Source of the DNA: Chryseolinea lacunae
Lineage (GTDB): Bacteria; Bacteroidota; Bacteroidia; Cytophagales; Cyclobacteriaceae
Assembly: GCF_016735595.1 (NCBI RefSeq)
Contig: NZ_JAERRB010000007.1
Location: 281,287 to 345,286, forward strand
DNA length: 64,000 nt
Direction of reading: 5' to 3'
Part shown: positions 19,608-28,359 of the stretch, piece by piece
Position numbering within the stretch: position 1 is the stretch's first letter
How the letters are laid out: the number at the start of each line of letters is the position of its first letter
Translations under genes and position numbers: made by a program
Notes under the pieces: model-generated
Seen by the model: only the letters and a program-made list of their open reading frames with translations
What the model was told of the DNA's origin: nothing
Databases searched by the model: none

Positions 19608-21920
19608 TTACTTTTTGAATTTGCTCACCAGCATGGCCAGCTTTTCTTCCATGCTCAACTCAGGCTCCTTGTCTTTTGGTTTTGCCTGTGGCCGGTCGTT
19701 GCCGGGACTGTTCCGTTTTCCTTTCGGCGCCGAAGACGATCCCGACGCTTTGGGCGCAGGTTCAGGTTGGCCAAACGGATCGCTCTTCATCGACAAGCCG
19801 ATGCGCTTGCGCGGAACATCCACTTCCACCACGGTCACCATCACTTTTTGCTGAACGGTCACCACTTCCTTCGGGTCCTTCACAAACTTGTCGGCCAGGT
19901 GGCTGATGTGCACAAGACCATCCTGGTGAACGCCCACGTCCACAAATGCGCCAAAGGCTGTCACGTTGGTGACGATGCCCGGCAGGCGCATGCCCAGTTT
20001 CAGATCGCCGATGGAATTTACGCCGTCGGTGAAGCTGAACACTTCAAACTCTTTGCGCGGATCGCGTCCGGGTTTCTCAAGTTCTTTAATGATGTCGGTG
20101 AGGGTAGGGAGGCCCACTTTGTCCGTCACATATTTCTGTAGATCAAGTTGCTTGCGCAGGGCAGCACTTGTCATGAGGTCTTTCACACCACAGCCCAGGT
20201 CGGTGGCCATTTGTTGCACGATGGCATAACTCTCCGGGTGAACCGCGCTGGCATCGAGTGGGTTCTCGGCTTGTTGAATGCGCAAGAAGCCCGCCGCTTG
20301 TTCATATACTTTTTCGCCCAGTCGCGACACCTTCAGCAACGACTCGCGATCTTTGAACGGGCCATTCTGGTTTCGGAACTCTACAATATTTTTGGCCAGC
20401 GAAGAACTCAATCCGGAAACATACGACAGCAGCTCTTTGCTGGCCGTGTTCACTTCCACACCCACGGAGTTCACGCAGCTCATCACGGTGTCGTCAAGTC
20501 CGTTCTTCAATTTAGTCTGATCTACGTCGTGCTGGTATTGGCCAACGCCGATCGACTTGGCGTCGATCTTCACCAGCTCGGCCAACGGGTCCATTAGGCG
20601 CCGCCCGATAGAAACCGCGCCACGCACGGTCACATCCTTGTCGGGAAATTCTTCCCGCGCCACATCGGAAGCCGAATACACCGAGGCACCGCTTTCGTTC
20701 ACCATCACAATGAGAATCTTGTTGTTGAGCCCGATGCCTTTCACAAATGCTTCGGTCTCTCTTCCGGCCGTGCCGTTGCCAATGGAGATGGCTTCAATAT
20801 CAAACTTTTCGCACAGCGACTTGATGAGCGCCGCCGACTTCGCGCTTTCGCGTTGGGGTTCGTGCGGGTAGATCACATCGTTGTGCAACAATTTTCCCTG
20901 ACGATCGAGGCACACCACTTTACATCCCGTTCTGAAACCGGGGTCGAGTGCGAGCACATTTTTTTGTCCGAGCGGGGCAGCCAGCAAAAGTTCTTTCAGG
21001 TTGTCGGCAAACACACGGATCGCTTCTTCGTCGGCCTTCATCTTTGATTCCATCCGGATTTCGGTTTCCAGCGAGGGGCGAAGCAGTCGCTTGTAGCTGT
21101 CTTTAACGGCAAGCTTCATCTGTTCGCCGGCAGCATTCTCGCTCTTCACAAACTGACGTTCGATGGAGGCGATTGCCATTTCTTCTTCGGGGAAAATATC
21201 AAGCGCCAGAATGCCTTCCTTCTCGCCGCGGCGCATAGCCAGCAGGCGGTGGGAGGGAGTTTTGGCAATGGGCTCTTTCCATTCGAAATAGTCTTTGTAT
21301 TTCTGTCCTTCGTTTTCCTTGCCTTTCAGCAGGCGCGACTCCACAACGCCTTCGCTCCAGAACAATTCGCGAACACGTTTCCGTGTATCAGGGTTTTCAC
21401 TGACCCATTCTGCAATGATGTCGCGCGCGCCATCCAGGGCTTCCTGAAAATCGGCCACACCTTTCTCGCTGTCCACAAACGTCTTGGCAAACTCGCTGAC
21501 GTCGAACTTGTCTTGCTCCAGAATTTTCTGGGCCAACGGTTCGAGTCCTTTTTCCTTCGCCACACTGGCGCGTGTTTTTCGTTTTGGTTTGAACGGCAGG
21601 TAAATATCTTCCAGCTCCGCCAGGGTTTCTGCCGCCACAATGGACTGCATCAACTCAATGGTGAGTTTGCCTTGTTTCTCAATAGAGCTGATGATGGCTT
21701 CGCGTCGCTTGTCAAGTTCCTGCAACTGCTCCATCCGGTCGCGCACGTTGGCGATCATCACTTCATCCATACTACCGGTCATTTCCTTACGGTAGCGGGA
21801 GATGAATGGGATGGTCGCGCCCTCTTGCAAAAGCGTGGCCAACGCTTTCACGTATTTAAATTCCAGGGAAAATTCCTTGGCAATTTGTTCAACCCATCGG
21901 GTTATATTTTCTTGCTCCAT
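19608..21920 (-). CDS. tex: Tex-family S1 RNA-binding transcription accessory protein
   Basis: A 770-residue Tex protein: an N-terminal helical region ([28 protein letters not shown]), a YqgF-like RNase H fold ([26 protein letters not shown]), helix-hairpin-helix repeats ([20 protein letters not shown]) and a C-terminal S1 domain ([20 protein letters not shown]). A low-complexity tail rich in Pro, Ser and Lys links to a final conserved helix. Tex proteins bind RNA and affect transcription. A well-formed Bacteroidota promoter lies 20 bp upstream on the - strand. Confidence 0.95.
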   Translation of the reverse strand: MEQENITRWVEQIAKEFSLEFKYVKALATLLQEGATIPFISRYRKEMTGSMDEVMIANVRDRMEQLQELDKRREAIISSIEKQGKLTIELMQSIVAAETLAELEDIYLPFKPKRKTRASVAKEKGLEPLAQKILEQDKFDVSEFAKTFVDSEKGVADFQEALDGARDIIAEWVSENPDTRKRVRELFWSEGVVESRLLKGKENEGQKYKDYFEWKEPIAKTPSHRLLAMRRGEKEGILALDIFPEEEMAIASIERQFVKSENAAGEQMKLAVKDSYKRLLRPSLETEIRMESKMKADEEAIRVFADNLKELLLAAPLGQKNVLALDPGFRTGCKVVCLDRQGKLLHNDVIYPHEPQRESAKSAALIKSLCEKFDIEAISIGNGTAGRETEAFVKGIGLNNKILIVMVNESGASVYSASDVAREEFPDKDVTVRGAVSIGRRLMDPLAELVKIDAKSIGVGQYQHDVDQTKLKNGLDDTVMSCVNSVGVEVNTASKELLSYVSGLSSSLAKNIVEFRNQNGPFKDRESLLKVSRLGEKVYEQAAGFLRIQQAENPLDASAVHPESYAIVQQMATDLGCGVKDLMTSAALRKQLDLQKYVTDKVGLPTLTDIIKELEKPGRDPRKEFEVFSFTDGVNSIGDLKLGMRLPGIVTNVTAFGAFVDVGVHQDGLVHISHLADKFVKDPKEVVTVQQKVMVTVVEVDVPRKRIGLSMKSDPFGQPEPAPKASGSSSAPKGKRNSPGNDRPQAKPKDKEPELSMEEKLAMLVSKFKK

Positions 21921-21939
21921 AATTTTAAAGACAGGGTGG

Positions 21940-21969
21940 CAAAAATAGGATAAGGTTTAGAACCTGCAA
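21940..21969 (-). promoter_or_regulatory. Bacteroidota-type promoter of tex
   Basis: On the - strand TTG (21967-21969), 19 nt, then TATTTTTG (21940-21947) matches the TTG / TAnnTTTG pattern of the Bacteroidota primary sigma factor. The start codon of tex lies 20 bp downstream. Confidence 0.65.
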
Positions 21970-21999
21970 TAGTGTATTTTTAGAAAGCGACGAAATCAC

Positions 22000-22431
22000 A
22001 TGAGTATAAAAAGTATCGCGCTGATCGCGCACGACAACCGGAAGAAAGAGCTGGTTGAATGGGTTAAACAATATAAAGAAAGTATGTTGAAGTGCGAGGT
22101 ATTTGCCACAGGCACTACCGGCAAACTTCTGGCAGCTGAAGCGAATCTTGAAGTGAAAGCCCTCCAAAGCGGTCCACTCGGAGGCGATCAGCAGATCGGC
22201 GCGTTGATCGCCGAAAACCGGATCGACATGTTAATCTTTTTTTGGGATCCACTGGAGCCATTGCCTCACGATCAGGACATTAAAGCCTTGCTCAGACTTG
22301 CCGTGGTCTGGAACATTCCCGTGGCTTGCAACCGCGCCACAGCCGACTTCCTCTTCACCTCACCGCTGCTCTTCAGCACCTATGAACGCACCCACCCCGA
22401 CTTCACCGACTATCGAAACCGAAAGATCTAG
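22000..22431 (+). CDS. mgsA: Methylglyoxal synthase
   Basis: A 143-residue enzyme converting dihydroxyacetone phosphate to methylglyoxal and phosphate, a bypass that relieves sugar-phosphate stress. The family pattern is clear: ALIAHDNRK with His11, the phosphate-binding ATGTTGK, SGPLGGDQQIG with catalytic Asp63, FFWDPLEPLPHDQD, and PVACNRATADF near the C-terminus. It is divergent from tex. Its closeness to pgi/pfkA fits a role in glycolytic overflow. Confidence 0.95.
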   Translation: MSIKSIALIAHDNRKKELVEWVKQYKESMLKCEVFATGTTGKLLAAEANLEVKALQSGPLGGDQQIGALIAENRIDMLIFFWDPLEPLPHDQDIKALLRLAVVWNIPVACNRATADFLFTSPLLFSTYERTHPDFTDYRNRKI

Positions 22432-22451
22432 AGAATAGATTTCGGAACTGC

Positions 22452-22482
22452 TTGTGAAAATTGAATACAACTTGTAAGTTTG
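22452..22482 (+). promoter_or_regulatory. Bacteroidota-type promoter of the tRNA-Met locus
   Basis: TTG (22452-22454), 20 nt, then TAAGTTTG (22475-22482). It lies about 55 bp before the first tRNA-like copy and 176 bp before the intact tRNA-Met. No comparable promoter is seen in front of the later copies. Confidence 0.6.
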
Positions 22483-22537
22483 CGCTCCCAAATTTTAGAG
22501 AAGGCGCCCAAAACGCTGACTTTAAGAGCGGGACAAT

Positions 22538-22598
22538 GGCGCGGTAGCTCAGGTGGTTAGAGCGTTGGATTCATATCCGCCAGCGGGCGGACGGGGGG
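22538..22598 (+). pseudogene. Truncated tRNA-Met copy 1 with palindrome
   Basis: The 5' half is identical to the intact tRNA-Met from GGCGCGG through the CAT anticodon. It then switches to the palindrome TCCGCC AGCG GGCGGA (22576-22591) and stops after a run of G that is the start of the T-stem. The T-loop and 3' acceptor strand are missing, and an AT-rich spacer (AAGAAATAAG-like) fills the gap to the intact gene. Confidence 0.8.
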
Positions 22599-22657
22599 CA
22601 GGGAAAACTAAAGTACGTTGACGAAAAGAAATAAGAAAAAGAAATAAGAAAATAGAT

Positions 22658-22731
22658 GGCGCGGTAGCTCAGGTGGTTAGAGCGTTGGATTCATAACCCA
22701 AAGGTCGGGGGTTCAACTCCCCCCCGCGCTA
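22658..22731 (+). tRNA. tRNA-Met (anticodon CAT)
   Basis: A full 74-nt cloverleaf: acceptor GGCGCGG pairing with CCGCGCT, D-stem GCTC/GAGC, anticodon loop TTCATAA with anticodon 22692-22694, variable loop AGGTC, T-stem GGGGG/CCCCC with loop TTCAACT, and discriminator A. CCA is not encoded. The acceptor lacks the unpaired first base of initiator tRNA, so this is an elongator tRNA-Met; a tRNA-Ile(k2C) reading of the same CAT anticodon cannot be fully excluded. Confidence 0.92.
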
Positions 22732-22741
22732 CGACATAGAA

Positions 22742-22771
22742 TGGTGAACTTAACGGTTCACCATTTTTTTT
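22742..22771 (+). terminator. tRNA-Met terminator
   Basis: An 8-bp stem (TGGTGAAC / GTTCACCA), a 6-nt loop and eight T. The same terminator recurs at 22870-22899, 22997-23025 and 23124-23153 after the downstream tRNA-like copies. Confidence 0.85.
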
Positions 22772-22780
22772 GTCTTGACC

Positions 22781-22859
22781 TGACCAGTAGTTCTGGTGGT
22801 TAGGTGTTGAAGTCATATCCGCCAGTGGGCGGACGGGGGTTCAACTCCCCCCCGCGCTA
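22781..22859 (+). pseudogene. tRNA-Met-like copy 3 with palindrome
   Basis: The acceptor 5' strand and D-stem are altered (TGACCAG, GTTC) so the cloverleaf no longer closes. CAT is kept, then TCCGCC AGTG GGCGGA (22818-22833) replaces the 3' anticodon strand and variable loop. The T-arm and 3' acceptor strand are identical to the intact tRNA. A terminator copy follows at 22870-22899. Confidence 0.82.
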
Positions 22860-22908
22860 CGAGATAGAATGGTGAACTTAACGGTTCACCATTTTTTTTG
22901 TCTTGACC

Positions 22909-22986
22909 TGACCAGTAGTTCTGGTGGTTAGGTGTTGGAGTCATATCCGCCAGTGGGCGGACGGGGGTTCAACTCCCCCCGCGCTA
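22909..22986 (+). pseudogene. tRNA-Met-like copy 4 with palindrome
   Basis: Nearly identical to the previous copy, including the palindrome (22946-22961), with one C fewer in the T-stem run. A terminator copy follows at 22997-23025. Confidence 0.82.
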
Positions 22987-23034
22987 CGAGATAGAATGGT
23001 GAACTTAACGGTTCACCATTTTTTTGTCTTGACC

Positions 23035-23113
23035 TGAACGGTAGTTCTGGTGGTTAGGGTGTTGGAGTCATATCCGCCAGTGGGCGGACGGGGTTCAACT
23101 CCCCCCCGCGCTA
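23035..23113 (+). pseudogene. tRNA-Met-like copy 5 with palindrome
   Basis: The same design with the palindrome at 23073-23088. The 5' end (TGAACGG) is closer to the intact tRNA than that of copies 3 and 4. A terminator copy follows at 23124-23153. Confidence 0.82.
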
Positions 23114-23162
23114 CGAGATAGAATGGTGAACTTAACGGTTCACCATTTTTTTTGCCCAAAAC

Positions 23163-23211
23163 TCTGCTGTGCTAAAGTTGGTTAAGAGCGTTGAAATTCA
23201 TATTCGACCCA
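23163..23211 (+). pseudogene. Heavily decayed tRNA-Met-like copy 6
   Basis: GTTGGTTAAGAGCGTTG followed by an ATTCAT remnant still aligns with the tRNA 5' half through the anticodon region, but there is no palindrome, T-arm or terminator. It marks the distal edge of the array; the 140 bp after it, up to the next gene, shows nothing recognisable. Confidence 0.55.
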
Positions 23212-23351
23212 GCATAAACTCCCTGTGCATCTCATCGGAATTCCTTTCTTTCAGCAAAACAAACGTCCCCAGACGCCCCATTCTGCCTTCTGATTTAATA
23301 TTTGTCATAATCCCCAAAATGGTATAAATTCAATCGCACGAACGATTTATC

Positions 23352-23768
23352 ATGGCAACCCTCAGCATGTCCAATAAAAAGTTATTCACGGCCGACTATG
23401 AGATACACGCCTCAATTAAGATGCTGTATCCCTACATTCAAACCGCCAGTGGATTATCGGAGTGGTTTGCCGATGATGTGACCATCAACAACGAAGACAA
23501 ATCGTTCACCTTCTTCTGGGACAACGAAGCACACAAAGCAAAGCTCGCCGCTTTTCGCACCAACCACTTTGCACGCTTCGAGTTTCTACCCGAGAACAAA
23601 GACGATGAAAAAGATCCTTCCTATTTCGAGCTCCGCCTCGAGTTCAATGAACTGACCCAATCCGTTTACATTAAGATAATTGACTACTCCGACTTCGATG
23701 ACCAGAAGGAACTTAACGACCTCTGGCATGGCCTGGTGGAAGCGCTGCGCAAAACCGTTGGCGGATAA
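23352..23768 (+). CDS. START-like domain protein (AHSA1/SRPBCC superfamily)
   Basis: A 138-residue cytoplasmic protein with the helix-grip pattern of START-like domains: KKLFTADYEIHASIKMLYPY, SGLSEWFADDV, FTFFWDNEAHKA, a beta stretch FELRLEFNELTQSVYIKI and a long C-terminal helix (DLWHGLVEALRKTVGG). Such proteins hold hydrophobic ligands or act as small chaperones; no ligand can be assigned. It lies 97 bp before the LptG-like permease on the same strand, a pairing that may mean a shared transcript. Confidence 0.75.
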   Translation: MATLSMSNKKLFTADYEIHASIKMLYPYIQTASGLSEWFADDVTINNEDKSFTFFWDNEAHKAKLAAFRTNHFARFEFLPENKDDEKDPSYFELRLEFNELTQSVYIKIIDYSDFDDQKELNDLWHGLVEALRKTVGG

Positions 23769-23865
23769 GCGAACACCCCCGTAATTATTTTCAAATTCGT
23801 GCATGCCCTTCAACGGGTTGGCCTTATTTTTGACCCTGCATGAAGCGAAAACCGCGAGGCACGAC

Positions 23866-25593
23866 ATGAAAAAAATAGACAAACTCGTATTAGACGCATT
23901 CCTCGGTCCCTTTGTCATCACCTTCCTCGTCGTGGTCTTCATCCTGCTGAACATCAACATGCTGAAGTACTTCGACGACATCATCGGAAAGGGGCTCGAC
24001 GGCCTTGTGCTGGGGCAGTTGTTCTTCTATTTCGCCGTCTTCACCGTGCCCACCGCCATGCCGTTGGCGGTGCTACTGTCGTCGCTCATCGCGTTCGGCA
24101 ACCTGGGCGAACACTTCGAGCTCACGGCCATCAAGAGCGCCGGCATCTCGCTGGTGCGCGCCTTGCTGCCCATCTTTGCGTTTGTTATCCTGCTCACCGT
24201 CATCGCGTTCTACATCAACAACAACCTCGTTCCCAAAGCCGCCCTCGAAGCCTACAGTCTCCTCTACGACATCAAACAAAAGAAGCCCGCCCTCGAACTG
24301 CGCGAAGGTGTGTTCTATCACGGCATCGACAACATCAGCATCAAGGTGAACAAGAAATTTCCGAAAGACGATCAGGCCCTGAAAGAAGTGATTGTCTACG
24401 ATCACCGGAAGAACGACGGCAACAAGGAAGTGATGATCGCCGACTCAGGCCGGATGTATACGATCCTGAACGAACGCTACCTGAAGTTCGAACTGTTCAA
24501 CGGCTATCGCTACACCGAAGGCACCAGCAACGAACGCGAAATGACAGGGCAGCGCACCACCAATCCCGAAGCACTCACGCGAAGCAAATTCGCGAAGTCA
24601 CAAGTGGTGTTCGACCTGTCGTCGTTTCAGCTTCAGAACACCGACAAAAAATGGTTTCAGGGAAACCGGATCATGCGCAATCTCACCGAGTTGGGTTCCG
24701 ACATGGACTCCATCAACATCGAGATCCTGAACCAGCAACTCAACTACTACCAGAACAAGGTGTCCTTCTTTTCATACTATATGAAACGCGACTCCCTCAT
24801 TCTGCCCGACGACATCTACGACTATAAAGTATATCGCGACTCCATCAACCGCATTCCCTACCTGAGCAAGGGCAGCCCCGCCAGCCTGCCGCTCGACACC
24901 GTGAAGAAAAAGATGCATCGCGACTCCACCAACTCGGAGACCGAAAAGCTGGAGCGCATCAAAGCCCGGAACGAAAAACGCCGCGCCCTGCTGGCCGCCA
25001 GCAAGAAGCGAAAAGACGACAGCAATCCGCCACCCACCATGGCCTCGTCCAGACTGCCGGCCATGAAGTTCGACTCTGCCGGCCTGGCCAAAATCGACAG
25101 CGTCTTCAACAAGGAAACCACCCGCGACGTCATTCAGGGCGCTACCAACATGGCCCGCCAGGTGAAAAGCCAGGTGCAGAACGCCAACTCCAGCATCGAG
25201 AACTACAAGAAAGAACTGAAGGAATTCGATATCCAGTGGCATAAGATCTTCTCCAGTTCGTTTGCCTGCATTGCCATGTTCCTGATCGGGGCACCGCTGG
25301 GCGCCATCATCAAAAGGGGAGGGCTGGGGGTGCCGTTTCTGGTGTCGATTCTGTTCTTCATTGTCTACTACGTGCTGAGCATGCAGGGCGAGAAATTGGC
25401 CAAGCAGGGAGCCATAGACGTGTGGGTAGGGGTGTGGATGGCCGATTTGGCCCTATTGGTGATTGGGGTGCTGTTTTTGCGGCAAGCACGGGCGGATGCA
25501 CGCTTGTTTGAAGCTGATTTCTATTCAGTTGCTATCGACAAGGTGAAGCGATGGTTCGCCCAGCGCAGGCAACTTAAGATGGAAAAGGCCTGA
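23866..25593 (+). CDS. LptF/LptG-family lipopolysaccharide export permease
   Basis: A 575-residue inner-membrane permease of the YjgP/YjgQ family, which moves LPS from the inner membrane to the outer membrane with LptB. Three N-terminal helices (residues about 12-120, including the TVPTAMPLAVLLSSLIAFG helix) and three C-terminal helices (from GAPLGAIIKRGGLGVPF) flank the periplasmic beta domain. That domain carries a charged insert (EKLERIKARNEKRRALL and on) rich in Lys, Arg and Pro, giving more residues than the roughly 360 of proteobacterial LptG. The ATG at 23866 (MKKIDKLVL) is preferred over the ATG at 23803, because the membrane region starts right after it and the longer N-terminus is not helical. 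Confidence 0.88.
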   Translation: MKKIDKLVLDAFLGPFVITFLVVVFILLNINMLKYFDDIIGKGLDGLVLGQLFFYFAVFTVPTAMPLAVLLSSLIAFGNLGEHFELTAIKSAGISLVRALLPIFAFVILLTVIAFYINNNLVPKAALEAYSLLYDIKQKKPALELREGVFYHGIDNISIKVNKKFPKDDQALKEVIVYDHRKNDGNKEVMIADSGRMYTILNERYLKFELFNGYRYTEGTSNEREMTGQRTTNPEALTRSKFAKSQVVFDLSSFQLQNTDKKWFQGNRIMRNLTELGSDMDSINIEILNQQLNYYQNKVSFFSYYMKRDSLILPDDIYDYKVYRDSINRIPYLSKGSPASLPLDTVKKKMHRDSTNSETEKLERIKARNEKRRALLAASKKRKDDSNPPPTMASSRLPAMKFDSAGLAKIDSVFNKETTRDVIQGATNMARQVKSQVQNANSSIENYKKELKEFDIQWHKIFSSSFACIAMFLIGAPLGAIIKRGGLGVPFLVSILFFIVYYVLSMQGEKLAKQGAIDVWVGVWMADLALLVIGVLFLRQARADARLFEADFYSVAIDKVKRWFAQRRQLKMEKA

Positions 25594-25621
25594 CATCTGT
25601 TTGGAATATTTTACCTAAATG

Positions 25622-25653
25622 TTGCAAAATTGAGCTGATTTGGCTTACCTTTG
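25622..25653 (+). promoter_or_regulatory. Bacteroidota-type promoter of rpsO
   Basis: TTG (25622-25624), 21 nt, then TACCTTTG (25646-25653), followed 35 bp later by the rpsO start codon. Confidence 0.7.
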
Positions 25654-25688
25654 CCCCCTGAAATAAAGGAAAAAAAACATTTTTTGAA

Positions 25689-25964
25689 ATGTATCTGACT
25701 ACAGCAATTAAACAAGACCTGTTCGCGAAACACGGCTTCTCTAAGAAAAAGGAAGAAACTGGTTCTCCGGAATCACAGATTGCTCTCTTCACGCATAGAA
25801 TCAACCACCTCACCGCGCACCTCAAGGAAAACAAGAAAGACTTTTCCACGCAGCAAGGCCTGATGAAACTGGTAGGTAAGCGCAAAAAGCTTCTGAACTA
25901 CCTTCAAAGCACCAACATCGATAGATACCGCGCAATTCTGGCAGACTTAGATCTGAGAAAGTAA
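25689..25964 (+). CDS. rpsO: 30S ribosomal protein S15
   Basis: A 91-residue primary rRNA-binding protein of the 30S subunit that contacts the 16S central domain. The family pattern is plain: TGSPESQIALFTHRINHLTAHLKENKKDF followed by LVGKRKKLLNYLQS and RYRAILADLDLRK at the C-terminus. It lies upstream of pnp as in many bacteria, with a terminator between the two. Confidence 0.98.
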   Translation: MYLTTAIKQDLFAKHGFSKKKEETGSPESQIALFTHRINHLTAHLKENKKDFSTQQGLMKLVGKRKKLLNYLQSTNIDRYRAILADLDLRK

Positions 25965-25981
25965 TTGAACGACATTCCCCA

Positions 25982-26010
25982 AAGGGAACCCAACCAAAGG
26001 TTCCCTTTTT
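25982..26010 (+). terminator. rpsO terminator
   Basis: AAGGGAACC, an 8-nt loop, GGTTCCCTT and a T run. It is placed between rpsO and pnp, so pnp is either expressed by read-through or has its own promoter in the 130 bp that follow. Confidence 0.8.
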
Positions 26011-26139
26011 GCATTTTATATTGATGATAAGTCCGCTCCGGGCTTGAAAGACTCATCGCGAAGAGCCACGTAAATCTTACCGATAACCGGTTGATTACCT
26101 GGCTTTTCACGTGTGTCTCCAGACGTAAATAAACAACAC

Positions 26140-28284
26140 ATGAAACCTACTGCAATCACAAAAACCTGTAAGCTGCCCGATGGCCGCGAAATAACTGTTG
26201 AAACCGGAAAACTGGCCCGCCAGGCCGACGGATCGGTAGTGCTCAAAATGGGCAACACCATGATCCTGGCCTCTGTGGTGTCGTCGCAGACTGCCAAAGA
26301 AGGCACCGACTTCCTTCCTCTTTCGGTTGACTACCAGGAAAAATTCGCATCCACAGGTAAAGTGCCCGGTGGATTCTTGAAACGCGAAAGCAAACTCTCC
26401 GACTACGAAGTCCTCATCAGCCGCCTGGTTGACCGCGCCATCCGCCCGCTCTTCCCCAGCGACTATCACGCCGATACCCAGGTGATGCTCTACCTCATTT
26501 CGGGCGACGAGAACGCATTGCCCGATGCCCTGGCAGCGTTTGCCGCATCGGCAGCATTGTCGGTATCCGACATCCCTTTCCAAGGCCCCATTTCCGAAGT
26601 GCGAGTGGCCCGCGTGGAAGGTAAATTTGTGATTAACCCCACCATGGCGCAAAAGAAACTCGCCGACATCGACCTGATGGTGGGTGCCTCTATCGAAAAT
26701 ATTTTGATGGTGGAGGGTGAGATGAAAGAAGTGAGCGAAGACGATATGCTCGAAGCGCTGAAACTCGCCCACGAAGCCATCAAAGATCAGTGCCGCCTCC
26801 AGATTGAATTGACGCAAGCCGTTAACAAAACCGAGAAGCGTACCTATAGCCACGAAGACAAAGACGAAGCCCTCCGCGAAGAACTGTGGAAACTCATGTA
26901 CGACAAAGCCTACGCTGCAGCGCGCAAGCTTATCGCCAACAAGAGCGAACGTTCCGAGGCCTTCTCGAGCATACTCGACGAATACCTGGAAGCGCTCCCC
27001 GAAGACTCTACCGTCAACAAGCTGTTGGTGAAGCAGTACTACAAAGAAATTCAGAAGAAAGCCGCCCGCGACCTCGTACTTAATGAAGGAGTTCGCCTGG
27101 ATGGTCGTAAGACACGGGAAATCAGAGAGATATGGAGCGAGGTTGACTACCTTCCTTCTCCCCACGGATCGGCCGTGTTCACCCGTGGTGAAACACAGTC
27201 GCTTACCACCGTAACGCTTGGAACAAAGCTGGACGAGCAGATGATAGATGGCGCCATGATTGAAGGTTCCAGCAAGTTCATTCTGCACTACAACTTCCCC
27301 GGCTTCTCGACTGGCGAAGTGAAACCTAACCGTGGCCCTGGCCGCCGCGAAGTAGGACACGGCAACCTGGCGTTCCGCGCCCTGAAGCAAGTGCTTCCTC
27401 CCGATGAAAAAAATCCTTATACCATTCGCATCGTGTCCGACATTCTGGAATCCAATGGATCGTCTTCGATGGCGACCGTGTGCGCAGGCTCGCTTGCGCT
27501 GATGGATGCCGGCGTGCCCGTGAAGAGTTCTGTATCCGGCATTGCCATGGGTATGATCTCCGATCCCGTGACTGGTAAATATGCAATTCTCTCCGACATC
27601 CTGGGCGATGAAGATCACCTGGGTGACATGGACTTCAAAGTGACCGGAACCGAAAACGGAATCACGGCTTGCCAGATGGACTTGAAAGTGGATGGCCTGA
27701 CCTACGACGTATTGCGCGAAGCGTTGCTTCAGGCAAAAGAAGGAAGACTTCACATCCTCAACGAGATGAAGAAAACCATCAGCCAGCCCAGACCAGATCT
27801 GAAGCCACAAACACCGAGAGCCGAAACCGTCATCATCGAAAAAGACATGATCGGCGCGGTAATCGGCCCAGGCGGAAAAGTAGTGCAAGACATTCAGAAC
27901 ACCACGGGTGCCACTGTCGTTATCGAAGAGGTTGGCAACAAAGGTGTGGTGAATGTGTTCGCCAGCAACAAGGATGTGATGGAAGCCGCCCTGCGCCGCA
28001 TCAAGGGCATCGTAGCGATCCCCGAAGTGGGAGAGGTATACGACGGCAAAGTGAAATCGATCATGCCGTTTGGCGCGTTCGTAGAGTTCATGCCGGGCAA
28101 AGACGGTCTCTTGCACATCTCTGAAATCAAGTGGGAACGCCTCGAGAACATGGAAGGCGTGCTTGAAGTAGGCGAAGAAGTGAAAGTGAAACTGATCGAA
28201 GTAGACAAAAAGACGGGCAAATACCGTCTCTCCAGGAAAGTGCTTTTGCCGAGACCTCCACGTCCGGAAACCACACCCGCTTAA
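26140..28284 (+). CDS. pnp: Polyribonucleotide nucleotidyltransferase (PNPase)
   Basis: A 714-residue 3'-5' phosphorolytic exoribonuclease. There are two RNase PH domains (first from [20 protein letters not shown], second from [16 protein letters not shown] with the [11 protein letters not shown] motif), then a KH domain ([16 protein letters not shown]) and an S1 domain ([21 protein letters not shown]). The ATG at 26140 (MKPTAITK) is chosen over the in-frame GTG at 26113, whose extra nine residues are not conserved in character. It works in mRNA decay, probably with an RNA helicase or RNase partner not in this window. Confidence 0.97.
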   Translation: MKPTAITKTCKLPDGREITVETGKLARQADGSVVLKMGNTMILASVVSSQTAKEGTDFLPLSVDYQEKFASTGKVPGGFLKRESKLSDYEVLISRLVDRAIRPLFPSDYHADTQVMLYLISGDENALPDALAAFAASAALSVSDIPFQGPISEVRVARVEGKFVINPTMAQKKLADIDLMVGASIENILMVEGEMKEVSEDDMLEALKLAHEAIKDQCRLQIELTQAVNKTEKRTYSHEDKDEALREELWKLMYDKAYAAARKLIANKSERSEAFSSILDEYLEALPEDSTVNKLLVKQYYKEIQKKAARDLVLNEGVRLDGRKTREIREIWSEVDYLPSPHGSAVFTRGETQSLTTVTLGTKLDEQMIDGAMIEGSSKFILHYNFPGFSTGEVKPNRGPGRREVGHGNLAFRALKQVLPPDEKNPYTIRIVSDILESNGSSSMATVCAGSLALMDAGVPVKSSVSGIAMGMISDPVTGKYAILSDILGDEDHLGDMDFKVTGTENGITACQMDLKVDGLTYDVLREALLQAKEGRLHILNEMKKTISQPRPDLKPQTPRAETVIIEKDMIGAVIGPGGKVVQDIQNTTGATVVIEEVGNKGVVNVFASNKDVMEAALRRIKGIVAIPEVGEVYDGKVKSIMPFGAFVEFMPGKDGLLHISEIKWERLENMEGVLEVGEEVKVKLIEVDKKTGKYRLSRKVLLPRPPRPETTPA

Positions 28285-28359
28285 TTATCGTTAAGAACTG
28301 GATTGACAGGAACTATAATTTGACCGTATATTGTTAAACAAACGAATTGGAATTAGCGC

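Larger units (their letters stand above)
22538..23211 (+). repeat. Tandem array of tRNA-Met-derived units with terminators
   Basis: Six tRNA-Met-like units in direct orientation, starting at 22538, 22658, 22781, 22909, 23035 and about 23163, with a period of 120-128 bp. Only the second is an intact tRNA. Units at 22781, 22909 and 23035 are nearly identical to each other and, like the intact gene, are each followed by the same hairpin-plus-T-run terminator. Four units carry a TCCGCC-N4-GGCGGA palindrome in place of the 3' half of the anticodon arm and variable loop. The region encodes no protein. Confidence 0.85.

Noticed and set aside
22538..23211. CRISPR-like array of regular repeats
   Set aside because: The period is regular, but the repeated unit is a whole tRNA plus terminator with almost no unique spacer, and there are no cas genes.
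26016..26306. - strand frame over the rpsO-pnp gap whose tail ([19 protein letters not shown]) looks protein-like
   Set aside because: Most of it is antisense to the 5' end of pnp, no promoter or family supports it, and the apparent lipoprotein-like hydrophobic segment comes from the pnp antisense.
26107..28116. 669-codon - strand frame opposite pnp
   Set aside because: Antisense shadow: pnp on the + strand has all expected domains, and the - frame shows His/Phe-rich nonsense composition.
28300..28345. TTGACA and TATAAT-like bases upstream of the sigma factor gene
   Set aside because: The two elements are only 5 bp apart, and neither fits the TTG / TAnnTTTG spacing used elsewhere in this window.
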